28,357 nt of DNA from Euryarchaeota archaeon UBA602 (GTDB lineage Archaea > Thermoplasmatota > Poseidoniia > Poseidoniales > Thalassarchaeaceae): contig DAHO01000003.1 in NCBI GenBank assembly GCA_002498455.1, forward strand, positions 1-28,357, written 5' to 3'. This document shows positions 17,238-23,934 of the stretch, in pieces. Under the pieces are notes generated by a model. That model was not told the origin of the DNA. It saw only the letters and a list, made by a program, of their open reading frames with translations, and did no database searches. The translations under genes and the position numbers were made by a program. Position 1 is the first letter of the stretch. Every line of letters starts with the position of its first letter.

Positions 17238-17792
17238 ATGGAAATTACACGAGAAGCACTTCGCCTCGCGCTCTACATCACTGGACCCTTGGTTCTTGCA
17301 TCGTATGTGTTTGGTCTGTCACGCATGGATAGTCCCAATGACTTGTGGGGCGGAATTCCAGAATCTTGGCGCCCCCTCAACGTTACCTGTATGTTCATTT
17401 CAGCTACCGGATTCCTCATCATGTGGTGGTTTTTCCTTTATCGATGGGACGCAGGAGTCGTCGAATCGGTACAGTGGCCATGGGGTGAAGGCGACTCAGG
17501 TGGCCATTCTAGGTTGATGATCGCATTTTTACTCGTCACCATCCCTTCGATGTTTTGGCTGGAACTGACTGCATTGCATATTCGTACGGATGGCAACTGG
17601 TCCCAATGGCTTGTTATTGGAAATCTGTGGCTTGTCTGTTTGGGGAATATTCTACTCGGTCTCTTCGCATGGGGTGCGCATCAACAAGGGGCCACTTCGG
17701 ATACAATCTGGCCAGTGATTGGTGCTGTAATGCTGGGAATTCAGGTTATCATCAATGATGGAATTCTGTGGAATTTGAAGTATCCATGGTAG
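17238..17792 (+). CDS. Five-helix membrane protein, unknown
   Basis: A 184-residue protein with about five hydrophobic helices at roughly residues 8-27, 49-69, 92-114, 122-143 and 155-174. It is rich in Trp, and its C-terminus is ILWNLKYPW. I do not recognise a family. The ATG at 17238 lies 5 nt after GAGGG, which overlaps the stop of the aldehyde dehydrogenase gene; an in-frame TTG at 17211 lies inside that gene and is rejected. Close spacing and the ribosome-binding site imply cotranscription with the dehydrogenase, but a functional link is not evident. Confidence 0.75.
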   Translation: MEITREALRLALYITGPLVLASYVFGLSRMDSPNDLWGGIPESWRPLNVTCMFISATGFLIMWWFFLYRWDAGVVESVQWPWGEGDSGGHSRLMIAFLLVTIPSMFWLELTALHIRTDGNWSQWLVIGNLWLVCLGNILLGLFAWGAHQQGATSDTIWPVIGAVMLGIQVIINDGILWNLKYPW

Positions 17793-17824
17793 TTTTCCTG
17801 TGTGAATTCTTGACCGATTACTAG

Positions 17825-17830
17825 TTATAA
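17825..17830 (+). promoter_or_regulatory. TATA box (TTATAA) for a leaderless transcript
   Basis: TTATAA is centred 25.5 bp before the ATG at 17853. In archaea transcription starts about 25 bp after the TATA centre, so the mRNA should begin at or next to the start codon. There is no Shine-Dalgarno sequence before this ATG, which fits a leaderless message. Confidence 0.65.
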
Positions 17831-17852
17831 GCCCCCTACACGTGGGCGATAC

Positions 17853-18554
17853 ATGACTGGGCAACTCAGTGATGATGGAAATTTTATGTGGAACGGAAAT
17901 GAATGGGTTCCAGTTGAACAACAAGCAGCACCAGCAGCACCGATGGCTGCGGCTGAGCCGATGGCAGCAGCAGCGCCGATGGCAGCTGCAGCACCGATGG
18001 TCGTTTCCCCCCACAGCGATATGGGAATGGCCGCTGCACCGGCTGCCACTGTGATGGTCGCGACTTCAGGCGCATCCTCGGGCGGTGGATTGGACTTCAC
18101 TCGTGGATTCAGCACCCTAAAGTATGGTCTCGCAGCCCTGCTGAGTAGTATTCTCACAGTGATTCTAATCGTTATCGTGAACACAATCATTTTCGTTGTT
18201 GCTGCTGATTCAGGAGAAGGTGCAATTTTCATCATTGGTATGTTAGTTGCTGTGATGTTCAATATTCTCGCATTCACTCAAGTCATTACTTTAGTCATGG
18301 GCATGGGTATCGCTGATGGCCTTGGAAAGTCCGGATTGGGTTACATGGGTAGCTGGAAGACGGCTTTCACAGCAATCCTCGAGTCGATTCCAGTGCTCCT
18401 AACCGCTGCCATCATGTTTGGTGTTGGTTTGGGAATGTTAGAAGATAGCACTGGAGTCGCCGGATTGCTACTATTCCTTTCAGGAACAATCATTCTACTG
18501 TTCCAGATGGGTCTAATGGCATTCATGGCACGCAAGGTTGCTACTGACCTGTGA
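17853..18554 (+). CDS. Membrane protein with Pro/Ala/Met-repeat linker
   Basis: A 233-residue protein in three parts. Residues 5-20 form a short aromatic motif (DDGNFMWNGNEWVPV) like the small N-terminal motif seen in many actinobacterial and archaeal membrane proteins. Residues 25-80 are a low-complexity Pro/Ala/Met/Gly linker containing three six-residue repeats. Residues 90-225 are hydrophobic with about four helices (roughly 92-117, 123-150, 176-195, 202-226). There is no signal peptide, so the N-terminal motif is probably cytoplasmic. It has its own TATA box and appears leaderless and monocistronic. Function unknown. Confidence 0.8.
   Translation: MTGQLSDDGNFMWNGNEWVPVEQQAAPAAPMAAAEPMAAAAPMAAAAPMVVSPHSDMGMAAAPAATVMVATSGASSGGGLDFTRGFSTLKYGLAALLSSILTVILIVIVNTIIFVVAADSGEGAIFIIGMLVAVMFNILAFTQVITLVMGMGIADGLGKSGLGYMGSWKTAFTAILESIPVLLTAAIMFGVGLGMLEDSTGVAGLLLFLSGTIILLFQMGLMAFMARKVATDL
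17940..17993 (+). repeat. Three 18-bp tandem repeats encoding P-M-A-A-A-(E/A)
   Basis: In-frame tandem copies of a CCGATGGC-start 18-bp unit encode PMAAAE, PMAAAA and PMAAAA, followed by a partial PM. The copies differ at third positions of the alanine codons, so they are not recent exact duplications. They lengthen the flexible linker of the membrane protein. Confidence 0.7.
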
Positions 18555-18599
18555 TTTTGATCATCAGGTGATTCAGAACCCTGCACAGAAACCACCCTC

Positions 18600-18605
18600 T
18601 ATATA
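18600..18605 (+). promoter_or_regulatory. TATA box (TATATA) of the DUF523-DUF1722 gene
   Basis: TATATA is centred 24.5 bp before the ATG at 18627, the spacing expected for a leaderless archaeal transcript. Its last two bases overlap the left arm of a 22-bp inverted repeat. Confidence 0.65.
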
Positions 18606-18625
18606 CTGAACCGCGTTGTTCAGTA
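18604..18625. promoter_or_regulatory. Perfect 22-bp inverted repeat, probable operator
   Basis: Arms TACTGAAC (18604-18611) and GTTCAGTA (18618-18625) are exact reverse complements around a 6-nt spacer, CGCGTT. The repeat begins in the TATA box and ends one base before the ATG, so a bound dimer would cover the transcription start site. This placement is that of a repressor operator. The regulator is unknown; the TrmB-like protein encoded at 24408 is one candidate. Confidence 0.6.
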
Positions 18626-18626
18626 C

Positions 18627-19580
18627 ATGGAAGAAGCACAGTTACCTAAGATTGCTGTGTCTGCATGTCTACTTGGAGAACAAGTACGTTACAACGGGGG
18701 CCACTGCAACCATCGGTTGTTGCAGAGTGTTAGTAAAAATATCGAAACTATCCCTATCTGTCCCGAAGTTGGAATTGGCATGGGGACGCCCCGACCGACG
18801 ATTCGATTGATTCATGAAGATGAAAAAATTCATCTGATTGAACCTAAATCGGGTACTGATTATACTGAAGATATGATGAATTGGTCCGAACTGCAGTCTG
18901 ACTTTTTATTGAAACAAAAAATCTCGGGAATTATCCTCAAGAAAGATTCACCCAGTTGTGGACTTGAACGTGTCAAGGTATACCACAATGGCACCCCTCG
19001 AAAAGAAGGCCAAGGGGTGTTTGCAATGGTATTTACCAGTTTGAATCCACAAATACCAGCGATTGAAGAGGGTCGTCTGAATGATGCTGTGCAAATGGAG
19101 AATTTCTTCGCTAGAGTCGGGATGATGCACCGATGGTGGGAACGCGATGAACAAGGCTGGACGTTGGCAAGTCTGCAGGAGTTCCACTCAGAGCACAAAC
19201 TGCTTCTCCAAAGCCGATCGCCCAATGCACCTGCAGCCTTGGGCCGATTGATTAGTAATCATTCCGATCAACATCCACAGCAGTTGGCCCTAGAATACAT
19301 CACATTGGCTCAATCCCACATGAATACCATCGTTCAGAGAAAGCATGTTGCTGGTGCATTGAGAAGAGCAGTCGGCCGCCTTCCCGAGACCACCATTTCG
19401 GGCAAAGCTCGACAACGAGTCCATTCATGGATTGATGGTTATGTAGCAGGTACTGCACCTCGTATGGCGCCACTTGCAGTGATTGAGCAAATGTTTGAAA
19501 TTTCTGAACTTGAACACATTCCCTGGAAGCGACTTTTCCAGCCCTTTGCTATGAACAGTGGAGTATTTGCTAAGATTTGA
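18627..19580 (+). CDS. DUF523 (TudS-like) - DUF1722 fusion protein
   Basis: A 317-residue two-domain protein. Residues 7-150 are DUF523, whose characterised member TudS is a [4Fe-4S] 2-thiouracil desulfurase; the three candidate cluster cysteines are visible at 14 (VSACLLG), 45 (ICPEVGIGMGTPRP) and 111 (KKDSPSCGL). Residues about 180-300 are DUF1722 (YbgA-like), beginning LQEFHSEHKLLLQSRSP and including ALGRLI. In E. coli a DUF1722 gene neighbours the photolyase gene, and here a photolyase lies 1.6 kb away on the opposite strand, so a role in light-damage physiology is likely but the activity in this context is unproven. The ATG is placed by the TATA spacing; there is no Shine-Dalgarno sequence. 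Confidence 0.9.
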   Translation: MEEAQLPKIAVSACLLGEQVRYNGGHCNHRLLQSVSKNIETIPICPEVGIGMGTPRPTIRLIHEDEKIHLIEPKSGTDYTEDMMNWSELQSDFLLKQKISGIILKKDSPSCGLERVKVYHNGTPRKEGQGVFAMVFTSLNPQIPAIEEGRLNDAVQMENFFARVGMMHRWWERDEQGWTLASLQEFHSEHKLLLQSRSPNAPAALGRLISNHSDQHPQQLALEYITLAQSHMNTIVQRKHVAGALRRAVGRLPETTISGKARQRVHSWIDGYVAGTAPRMAPLAVIEQMFEISELEHIPWKRLFQPFAMNSGVFAKI

Positions 19581-19586
19581 GATGAT

Positions 19587-19808
19587 ATGATGAACTTGGG
19601 TTTGGGTGATCGTATTGTACGTCTCATCGGGGGCTGTGGTGTCGTTGTATTCGACTACTTTTCAAGTGCTCAATGGGAGATTATCTTCCTAATCGTAGGC
19701 TTGTGGACCGTGGGTACTTCAGTCGTCGGGCATTGCCCATTCTACTCGTCACTCGGAATCAGCACGTGCAAACTAAATACGGATCAACCTGTGGAAAATC
19801 AATCCTAA
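19587..19808 (+). CDS. DUF2892-type small membrane protein
   Basis: A 73-residue protein matching the DUF2892 pattern: N-terminal NLGLGDRIVRLIGG (3-16), two short hydrophobic helices (about 11-25 and 28-46), and a conserved end CPFYSSLGISTC (50-61). In bacteria this domain occurs alone or fused to rhodanese in inner-membrane YgaP-like proteins; its role is unclear. The start ATG, one of two adjacent ones (19587 and 19590), lies 6 nt after the stop of the DUF523 gene, with a weak TGAG before it. The last 4 bp overlap the 3' end of the opposite-strand epimerase gene, and a TTTTT run follows the stop directly. Confidence 0.8.
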   Translation: MMNLGLGDRIVRLIGGCGVVVFDYFSSAQWEIIFLIVGLWTVGTSVVGHCPFYSSLGISTCKLNTDQPVENQS

Positions 19809-21181
19809 TTTTTCCATTTGCCTAGAGCATCTCGTAGAGCACTCTCTGCGTTTTGATGTTGAAACCGATAACCGGTCTCGGTGAGTCTCGTTGGCATGAC
19901 ACGCTGACTTTCTGTGGTCAGCGCTACACCCATTTTTCCATAAAGGAACCAAATCGCCAATGGTGGCGTGGGCATGAAAGCAGGTCGACGCAATACTCGA
20001 CCGAGGGCCTTCGCGAAATTCTTCTGCTGCAGTGGTTCAGGCGATGTGATATTGTATGCACCTTCAGTATTTGGTGACATGACAAGGTGATGTAAAGCAT
20101 AGATTTGATCATCCATTGAAATCCAAGAAAACCACTGACGCCCAAACCCAATGGGACCACCTGCTCCCATCTTCGCTGGAAGCAACATTTTCTCTAGGGC
20201 TCCTCCACTTGCGTCGAGAACAACACCAGTTCTTGCGTGAATCGTTCGAATTCCTGCTTGTCTAGCAGCGTCTGCAGAGGTTTCCCAAGCCATGCAAGTC
20301 TCGGGTAGGAAACCGGTACCAGCCTCACTTTGTTCATCTAGAATTTCATCACCACGATTTCCATACCAACCAATGGCGCTAGCAACCAAGAAAACCTCAG
20401 GTTTTTGATTCAAACTAGCCAATGTACGTGCTAACAATCCAGTACTTTCAGTACGACTCTTTTCAATCAGAGTCATCCGTGATTTGGTCCAACGTCGATC
20501 ACCAATCCCTGCGCCTCCTAGATGGATGACAATATCAAATCCTTCAATGGAAGCACCATCGATGGTCCCTTTGGAAGGGGCCCACTCGATTTCATTTTGA
20601 CCCGGGGTGGGTGTACGTCGAACCAATCGCCAGATTTCATGCCCCCCCGTATCGAGAAAAGCAGCAAGTTGCTTTCCAATCAACCCCGAGGCTCCGGCCA
20701 ATAGAATTCGCTTTCGATTCAGGTGTTTGAAATCAGAATGACGCTCAAGATCCCGAACCAACCGATTTTCTCGTGCTCGAAACATCCGATCCAATCGATT
20801 GCGCACGTTTCTGGATCCGAAAATTCGACCCAATACACCCATTGGGAGTTTGTAATCGACTTCATCGTGCACAACGGTGCCTCCATCTTTCTCGATAAAT
20901 CGGTGTACATGGTGCCAAGACCGAAAGGGGCCCTTTTTCATGACATCCTCAAATTTCTCTGGAGGTTGATATCCGAGATGCTCAGCCACCCAAGTCATTT
21001 TGAGGGGACCCATGGGGAAGCGAAAAATTCGCTGAGCCCCATCTTCCAATGTTTCGTCAGCACGAACTTCTTCAGCCACTTCCCAAGGAGGCATTAGTCG
21101 TCGAAAAGATCCCTTTCGCTCAAACCAGTCAAACACTTCGGTTCGTGGAGAATCTGTATGTGTTTCATATTCGTATTTCAC
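19805..21181 (-). CDS. SRPBCC domain - TIGR01777 epimerase fusion
   Basis: A 458-residue fusion. Residues 1-145 are an SRPBCC/START-like lipid or ligand-binding fold (MKYEYETHTDSPRTEVFDWF, a central SWHHVHRF). Residues 157-400 are an extended SDR of the TIGR01777 (SDR39U1-like) family, with the NAD(P) motif LLAGASGLIG at 160-169, IHLGGAGIG at 219-227 and SAIGWYG at 268-274. Residues about 405-458 are the DUF1731-like tail. TIGR01777 genes commonly neighbour photolyase and carotenoid genes in marine bacteria; the substrate is unknown. The start is GTG, with GAGGTGG 6 nt upstream at the photolyase stop. It is the last gene of the Nudix-photolyase operon. Confidence 0.9.
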   Translation of the reverse strand: MKYEYETHTDSPRTEVFDWFERKGSFRRLMPPWEVAEEVRADETLEDGAQRIFRFPMGPLKMTWVAEHLGYQPPEKFEDVMKKGPFRSWHHVHRFIEKDGGTVVHDEVDYKLPMGVLGRIFGSRNVRNRLDRMFRARENRLVRDLERHSDFKHLNRKRILLAGASGLIGKQLAAFLDTGGHEIWRLVRRTPTPGQNEIEWAPSKGTIDGASIEGFDIVIHLGGAGIGDRRWTKSRMTLIEKSRTESTGLLARTLASLNQKPEVFLVASAIGWYGNRGDEILDEQSEAGTGFLPETCMAWETSADAARQAGIRTIHARTGVVLDASGGALEKMLLPAKMGAGGPIGFGRQWFSWISMDDQIYALHHLVMSPNTEGAYNITSPEPLQQKNFAKALGRVLRRPAFMPTPPLAIWFLYGKMGVALTTESQRVMPTRLTETGYRFQHQNAESALRDALGKWKN

Positions 21182-21190
21182 AGGTCCACC

Positions 21191-22714
21191 TCAAGAAAAT
21201 TCATTGCTCTGCAAAGCGTCTTTCGCCCAGCGCTTCAAATAAGGTCCGACCTTCAACTTCCGTGCTGTATTTGCAGAAGACATGTACCTTATCTTTCCAA
21301 AAATTGGTCGCTCGGGACCCCAAGCGCGATCATGTCGCCCGAGAACCCAGAAGATTCCGGTGTAGGAATTGGGGTCTCTACCATCCAATGCCCACCGATC
21401 ATTGAGTCGAATCATCCATTCTGCAGCCTGCTCTGGAGAGGGAGCCCATTCAAGAATCCTCTTCCCCCAAAGCATTCGGAGATAATTATGAATAATTCCC
21501 AATCGAGTCAATTGTCGCTGAGCAGCATTCCACAATTCATCATCAGTTTGTGCCGCTTCCAATTGCTCAAATGTATAGTTTGAGCGAGGGTCATTGCGGT
21601 GCAAGTCCAACGACTTTTTGGCCCAATCTGGGATTGAATCGATGGATGTATGATCATCCCTGTAGTAAGCGAAATTAAATCCTAATTCTCTCCATGTGAT
21701 GATTTGATCTAAAAAGGTCTCAACGGGTTCAGACAATCCCCACCAACCACTTCGTGAACCTCTACGAGAATGATCGATGAAAGTAGAGTTCCAACCTTCC
21801 TGTTCCAATATTCGTGAGATAACCTCAACCGTAGATAGGTGTCCAAAATGGAACCAGGGAGACAAACCACTTACAGCGGGTTTGATGAAGTCATTGCGAT
21901 TGGTATGGTAGTGATTCAATCCTTCGTCCATGAATCGATTCAATCGAACCCCTGCGCTTGAGTGTCCACCGATCATAGCGGTTACGGCCGAGACCTCATG
22001 ATCAATATCCAATGCGCTCAATGCGTTTTCGCCAATCGTTCCTCCTTGAGAAACTCGCCACAACCACTCAAATGGAGTCAGCTCCACGCCACTGGCTTTG
22101 ATGATGGATTCAAACATTTCATCGGGAATCCACAAGTCATGTTTTTTCGGGATTGGATTCGCCTCAGGGGTCAATGCCCAATGGTGGGCAAAATGATCGT
22201 GTACATGACGACGGAATGAATGGGCCGTAGGGAAGGCGCGTTCTCCGAGGGACAATGGTAGCACACCGTTGCCATCAATGGCAACGAATTGTACACTCAG
22301 TCTGGCTTTAACCTGATTAAGCACGTACTTGGGATGGTAGGTCGGGAATAAATCTGTGACGACGGCACAGGATTTAGCCGCGAGCATTTCCAATAGCCCA
22401 GCCCCAGATTGTAAAGGCGTAGAAACCCATGGAATATACCGAACATGGTGTGCATTAAACTGTTCCAGATTATCAAGCAACCCCTGAGTCATGAATGTAA
22501 TGATTCGATTGCTAGCATATTCATGACGTGTAGAAACCGCTTCAAACACCAGTAGTGGTTTCCCTAATTTCTGAGCGATTTCCACAGCATATTGTAGGCT
22601 CGGGTTGTAGTGTAGACGCCGATTGGCAATCATCCAATACAAGACATAGTTTCCTTCAACATTGACATCATGCTTGTTCAGCACATGGATGCGCTCCGGA
22701 GATATCGAAGTCAT
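21191..22714 (-). CDS. phrB: Class II CPD photolyase
   Basis: This flavoenzyme uses blue or near-UV light and FADH- to split cyclobutane pyrimidine dimers. The 507-residue protein has the class II N-terminal signature VLYWMIANRRLHYNPSLQYA at 24-43, the middle motif GLSPWFHFGHLS, the FAD-binding FNFAYYRDD, LWNAAQRQL and LRMLWGKRILEW, and the C-terminal RDPNSYTGIFWVLGRHDRAW and RPIFGKIRYMS. These patterns separate it from class I photolyases and cryptochromes. The ATG overlaps the Nudix stop (ATGA), with GGAGGA about 9 nt upstream. Class II enzymes may carry the deazaflavin 8-HDF as antenna; whether this one does is unknown. The divergent ribA gene could support its flavin supply. Confidence 0.95.
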   Translation of the reverse strand: MTSISPERIHVLNKHDVNVEGNYVLYWMIANRRLHYNPSLQYAVEIAQKLGKPLLVFEAVSTRHEYASNRIITFMTQGLLDNLEQFNAHHVRYIPWVSTPLQSGAGLLEMLAAKSCAVVTDLFPTYHPKYVLNQVKARLSVQFVAIDGNGVLPLSLGERAFPTAHSFRRHVHDHFAHHWALTPEANPIPKKHDLWIPDEMFESIIKASGVELTPFEWLWRVSQGGTIGENALSALDIDHEVSAVTAMIGGHSSAGVRLNRFMDEGLNHYHTNRNDFIKPAVSGLSPWFHFGHLSTVEVISRILEQEGWNSTFIDHSRRGSRSGWWGLSEPVETFLDQIITWRELGFNFAYYRDDHTSIDSIPDWAKKSLDLHRNDPRSNYTFEQLEAAQTDDELWNAAQRQLTRLGIIHNYLRMLWGKRILEWAPSPEQAAEWMIRLNDRWALDGRDPNSYTGIFWVLGRHDRAWGPERPIFGKIRYMSSANTARKLKVGPYLKRWAKDALQSNEFS

Positions 22715-23196
22715 ATCGCTACTTCCTCCTTCGCAATGTGGACCAAGTAGGGATAACTTTGAGTTGAAGAGAAATCGACTTTGGTGAGCGGGGAATCCTG
22801 CAGCAAACCGGATTTCGCCAGTTCAAACATGGCTGTGCTGATCCAATTGAAATGCTCGAGTTCGTCCACACTCGCAAACTTGGCCTCTGAGATTTCATCA
22901 ACATCGATCGCCAAAGGTTGGTTGCTGGTCTGGACATGGTAAGCGATGAAGATTCGTGCCAGTTCATTTCGGACACACTCTCGAACTCCGCATATCCCCG
23001 TAACCGTTCCAATGATTCCACATTCTTCATTCAATTCTCGAACAACAGCACTTGCAGGAAGTTCGCCTGGATTGACATAGCCCTTGGGCAGACCCCACTG
23101 CCCTTCATGCGGTCCCCTGGCTTCTTGGACAAGCAGAATTTTTGAATCTCGTAGTACGATAGCGGCTACGCCCAAGTCTAACGGTATCGGACGCAT
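22711..23196 (-). CDS. Nudix hydrolase
   Basis: A 161-residue Nudix protein that hydrolyses a nucleoside diphosphate linked to another group, using Mg2+. The full Nudix box GX5EX7REUXEEXGU is present at residues 39-61, starting GYVNPGE and ending RELNEECGI. The preceding EARGPHEGQWGLPKG is typical of Ap4A or sanitising hydrolases. The ATG at 23196 is 25.5 bp after a TTATAA box on this strand, so the transcript is probably leaderless; the GTG at 23202 would be too close to that box. It is the first gene of the operon with photolyase and the TIGR01777 epimerase. Removal of oxidised nucleotides would suit the neighbourhood but is inferred. Confidence 0.92.
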   Translation of the reverse strand: MRPIPLDLGVAAIVLRDSKILLVQEARGPHEGQWGLPKGYVNPGELPASAVVRELNEECGIIGTVTGICGVRECVRNELARIFIAYHVQTSNQPLAIDVDEISEAKFASVDELEHFNWISTAMFELAKSGLLQDSPLTKVDFSSTQSYPYLVHIAKEEVAI

Positions 23197-23218
23197 ACAC
23201 ACTATTTCGCGCGCTTAG

Positions 23219-23224
23219 TTATAA
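23219..23224 (-). promoter_or_regulatory. TATA box (TTATAA) for the Nudix-photolyase operon
   Basis: TTATAA is self-complementary and lies 25.5 bp upstream of the Nudix ATG at 23196, as expected for a leaderless transcript to the left. It defines that ATG rather than the in-frame GTG at 23202 as the start. Confidence 0.65.
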
Positions 23225-23240
23225 TAGGGTGTATTTTTGC

Positions 23241-23262
23241 TGGCATGATAAACAACATGCCA
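23241..23262. promoter_or_regulatory. Perfect 22-bp inverted repeat between divergent promoters
   Basis: TGGCATG (23241-23247) and CATGCCA (23256-23262) are exact reverse complements around an 8-nt spacer, ATAAACAA. The right arm touches the TATA element of ribA, where TFB would bind, and the centre is 30 bp from the TATA box of the Nudix-photolyase operon. A dimeric regulator here could control both operons, for example repressing one and activating the other. Confidence 0.6.
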
Positions 23263-23263
23263 T

Positions 23264-23269
23264 TATATA
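23264..23269 (+). promoter_or_regulatory. TATA box (TATATA) of the ribA operon
   Basis: TATATA is centred 25.5 bp before the ATG at 23292, giving a leaderless ribA message. It directly abuts the 22-bp inverted repeat on its upstream side. It may drive the whole ribA, peroxiredoxin, regulator and crtI series. Confidence 0.65.
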
Positions 23270-23291
23270 CTACAGCAGTCGAATAAGGGGC

Positions 23292-23900
23292 ATGGTCGTA
23301 ACCAAAGAACCGAGTTCGAAAGAAAATAGAGAAGTTGACTCAGATGCATACTTGCCGACAGAGTCTGGAAACTTCAGAGTGCGCGTCACTGTCGATGATG
23401 AAGGTAAAGAGCATTCCCTGCTGTACATGGGCTTAGAGTTAGATGCCATCCCGCTCATTCGGATCCATTCTGAATGTTTGACAGGTGATGCGTTTGGCTC
23501 CCTAAAGTGTGATTGTGGACCCCAACTTCGACATGCGATGGACTGTATCCAACACGAAGGCTGTGGAGCAATCGTGTATCTGCGCCAAGAAGGGCGAGGC
23601 ATTGGGCTTCACGCCAAGATTCGAGCTTATGCCCTGCAAGATCAAGGCCTGGATACCCTAGACGCAAATTTGGCACTGGGACTTCCTGCTGACGGTCGTC
23701 GGTATGAGATTGCAGCGCAGATGCTCAAGGAAATGAACATCTACAAGGTCCGATTGTTGACCAACAACCCCGAGAAAGTTCGAGGATTAGAGAGCAATGG
23801 TATTGAAGTCGTAGAACGCATCGCACACATTACTGGAATTGGTAAGGACAACATCAACTACCTCAAAACCAAGGGCAAAAGAATGGGACACATACTGTGA
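23292..23900 (+). CDS. ribA: GTP cyclohydrolase II
   Basis: RibA opens GTP to 2,5-diamino-6-ribosylamino-pyrimidinone 5'-phosphate, the first step of riboflavin synthesis. The 202-residue protein shows the zinc site RIHSECLTGD and SLKCDCGPQL (Cys62, Cys73, Cys75), the catalytic YLRQEGRGIGL near residue 97, and the late TNNPEKVRGLESNGIEV. It is a stand-alone RibA with no RibB domain. Many archaea use the unrelated ArfA (GTP cyclohydrolase III), so this bacterial-type enzyme probably came by transfer. The ATG at 23292 is set by the TATA spacing; the frame is open to 23229 without a better start. It heads an operon with peroxiredoxin, regulator and phytoene desaturase genes. Confidence 0.95.
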   Translation: MVVTKEPSSKENREVDSDAYLPTESGNFRVRVTVDDEGKEHSLLYMGLELDAIPLIRIHSECLTGDAFGSLKCDCGPQLRHAMDCIQHEGCGAIVYLRQEGRGIGLHAKIRAYALQDQGLDTLDANLALGLPADGRRYEIAAQMLKEMNIYKVRLLTNNPEKVRGLESNGIEVVERIAHITGIGKDNINYLKTKGKRMGHIL

Positions 23901-23934
23901 TCGAAACTCATTTCTACACACAAAGAGGGATTGC

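Noticed and set aside
17940..17993. Short tandem repeats as a CRISPR or mobile-element trace
   Set aside because: They are three in-frame 18-bp units inside a coding linker, with no spacers and no flanking repeats.
23196..23202. GTG at 23202 as the Nudix start
   Set aside because: It lies only 19.5 bp from the TATA centre, so it would probably be at or outside the transcript end; ATG at 23196 has the right spacing.
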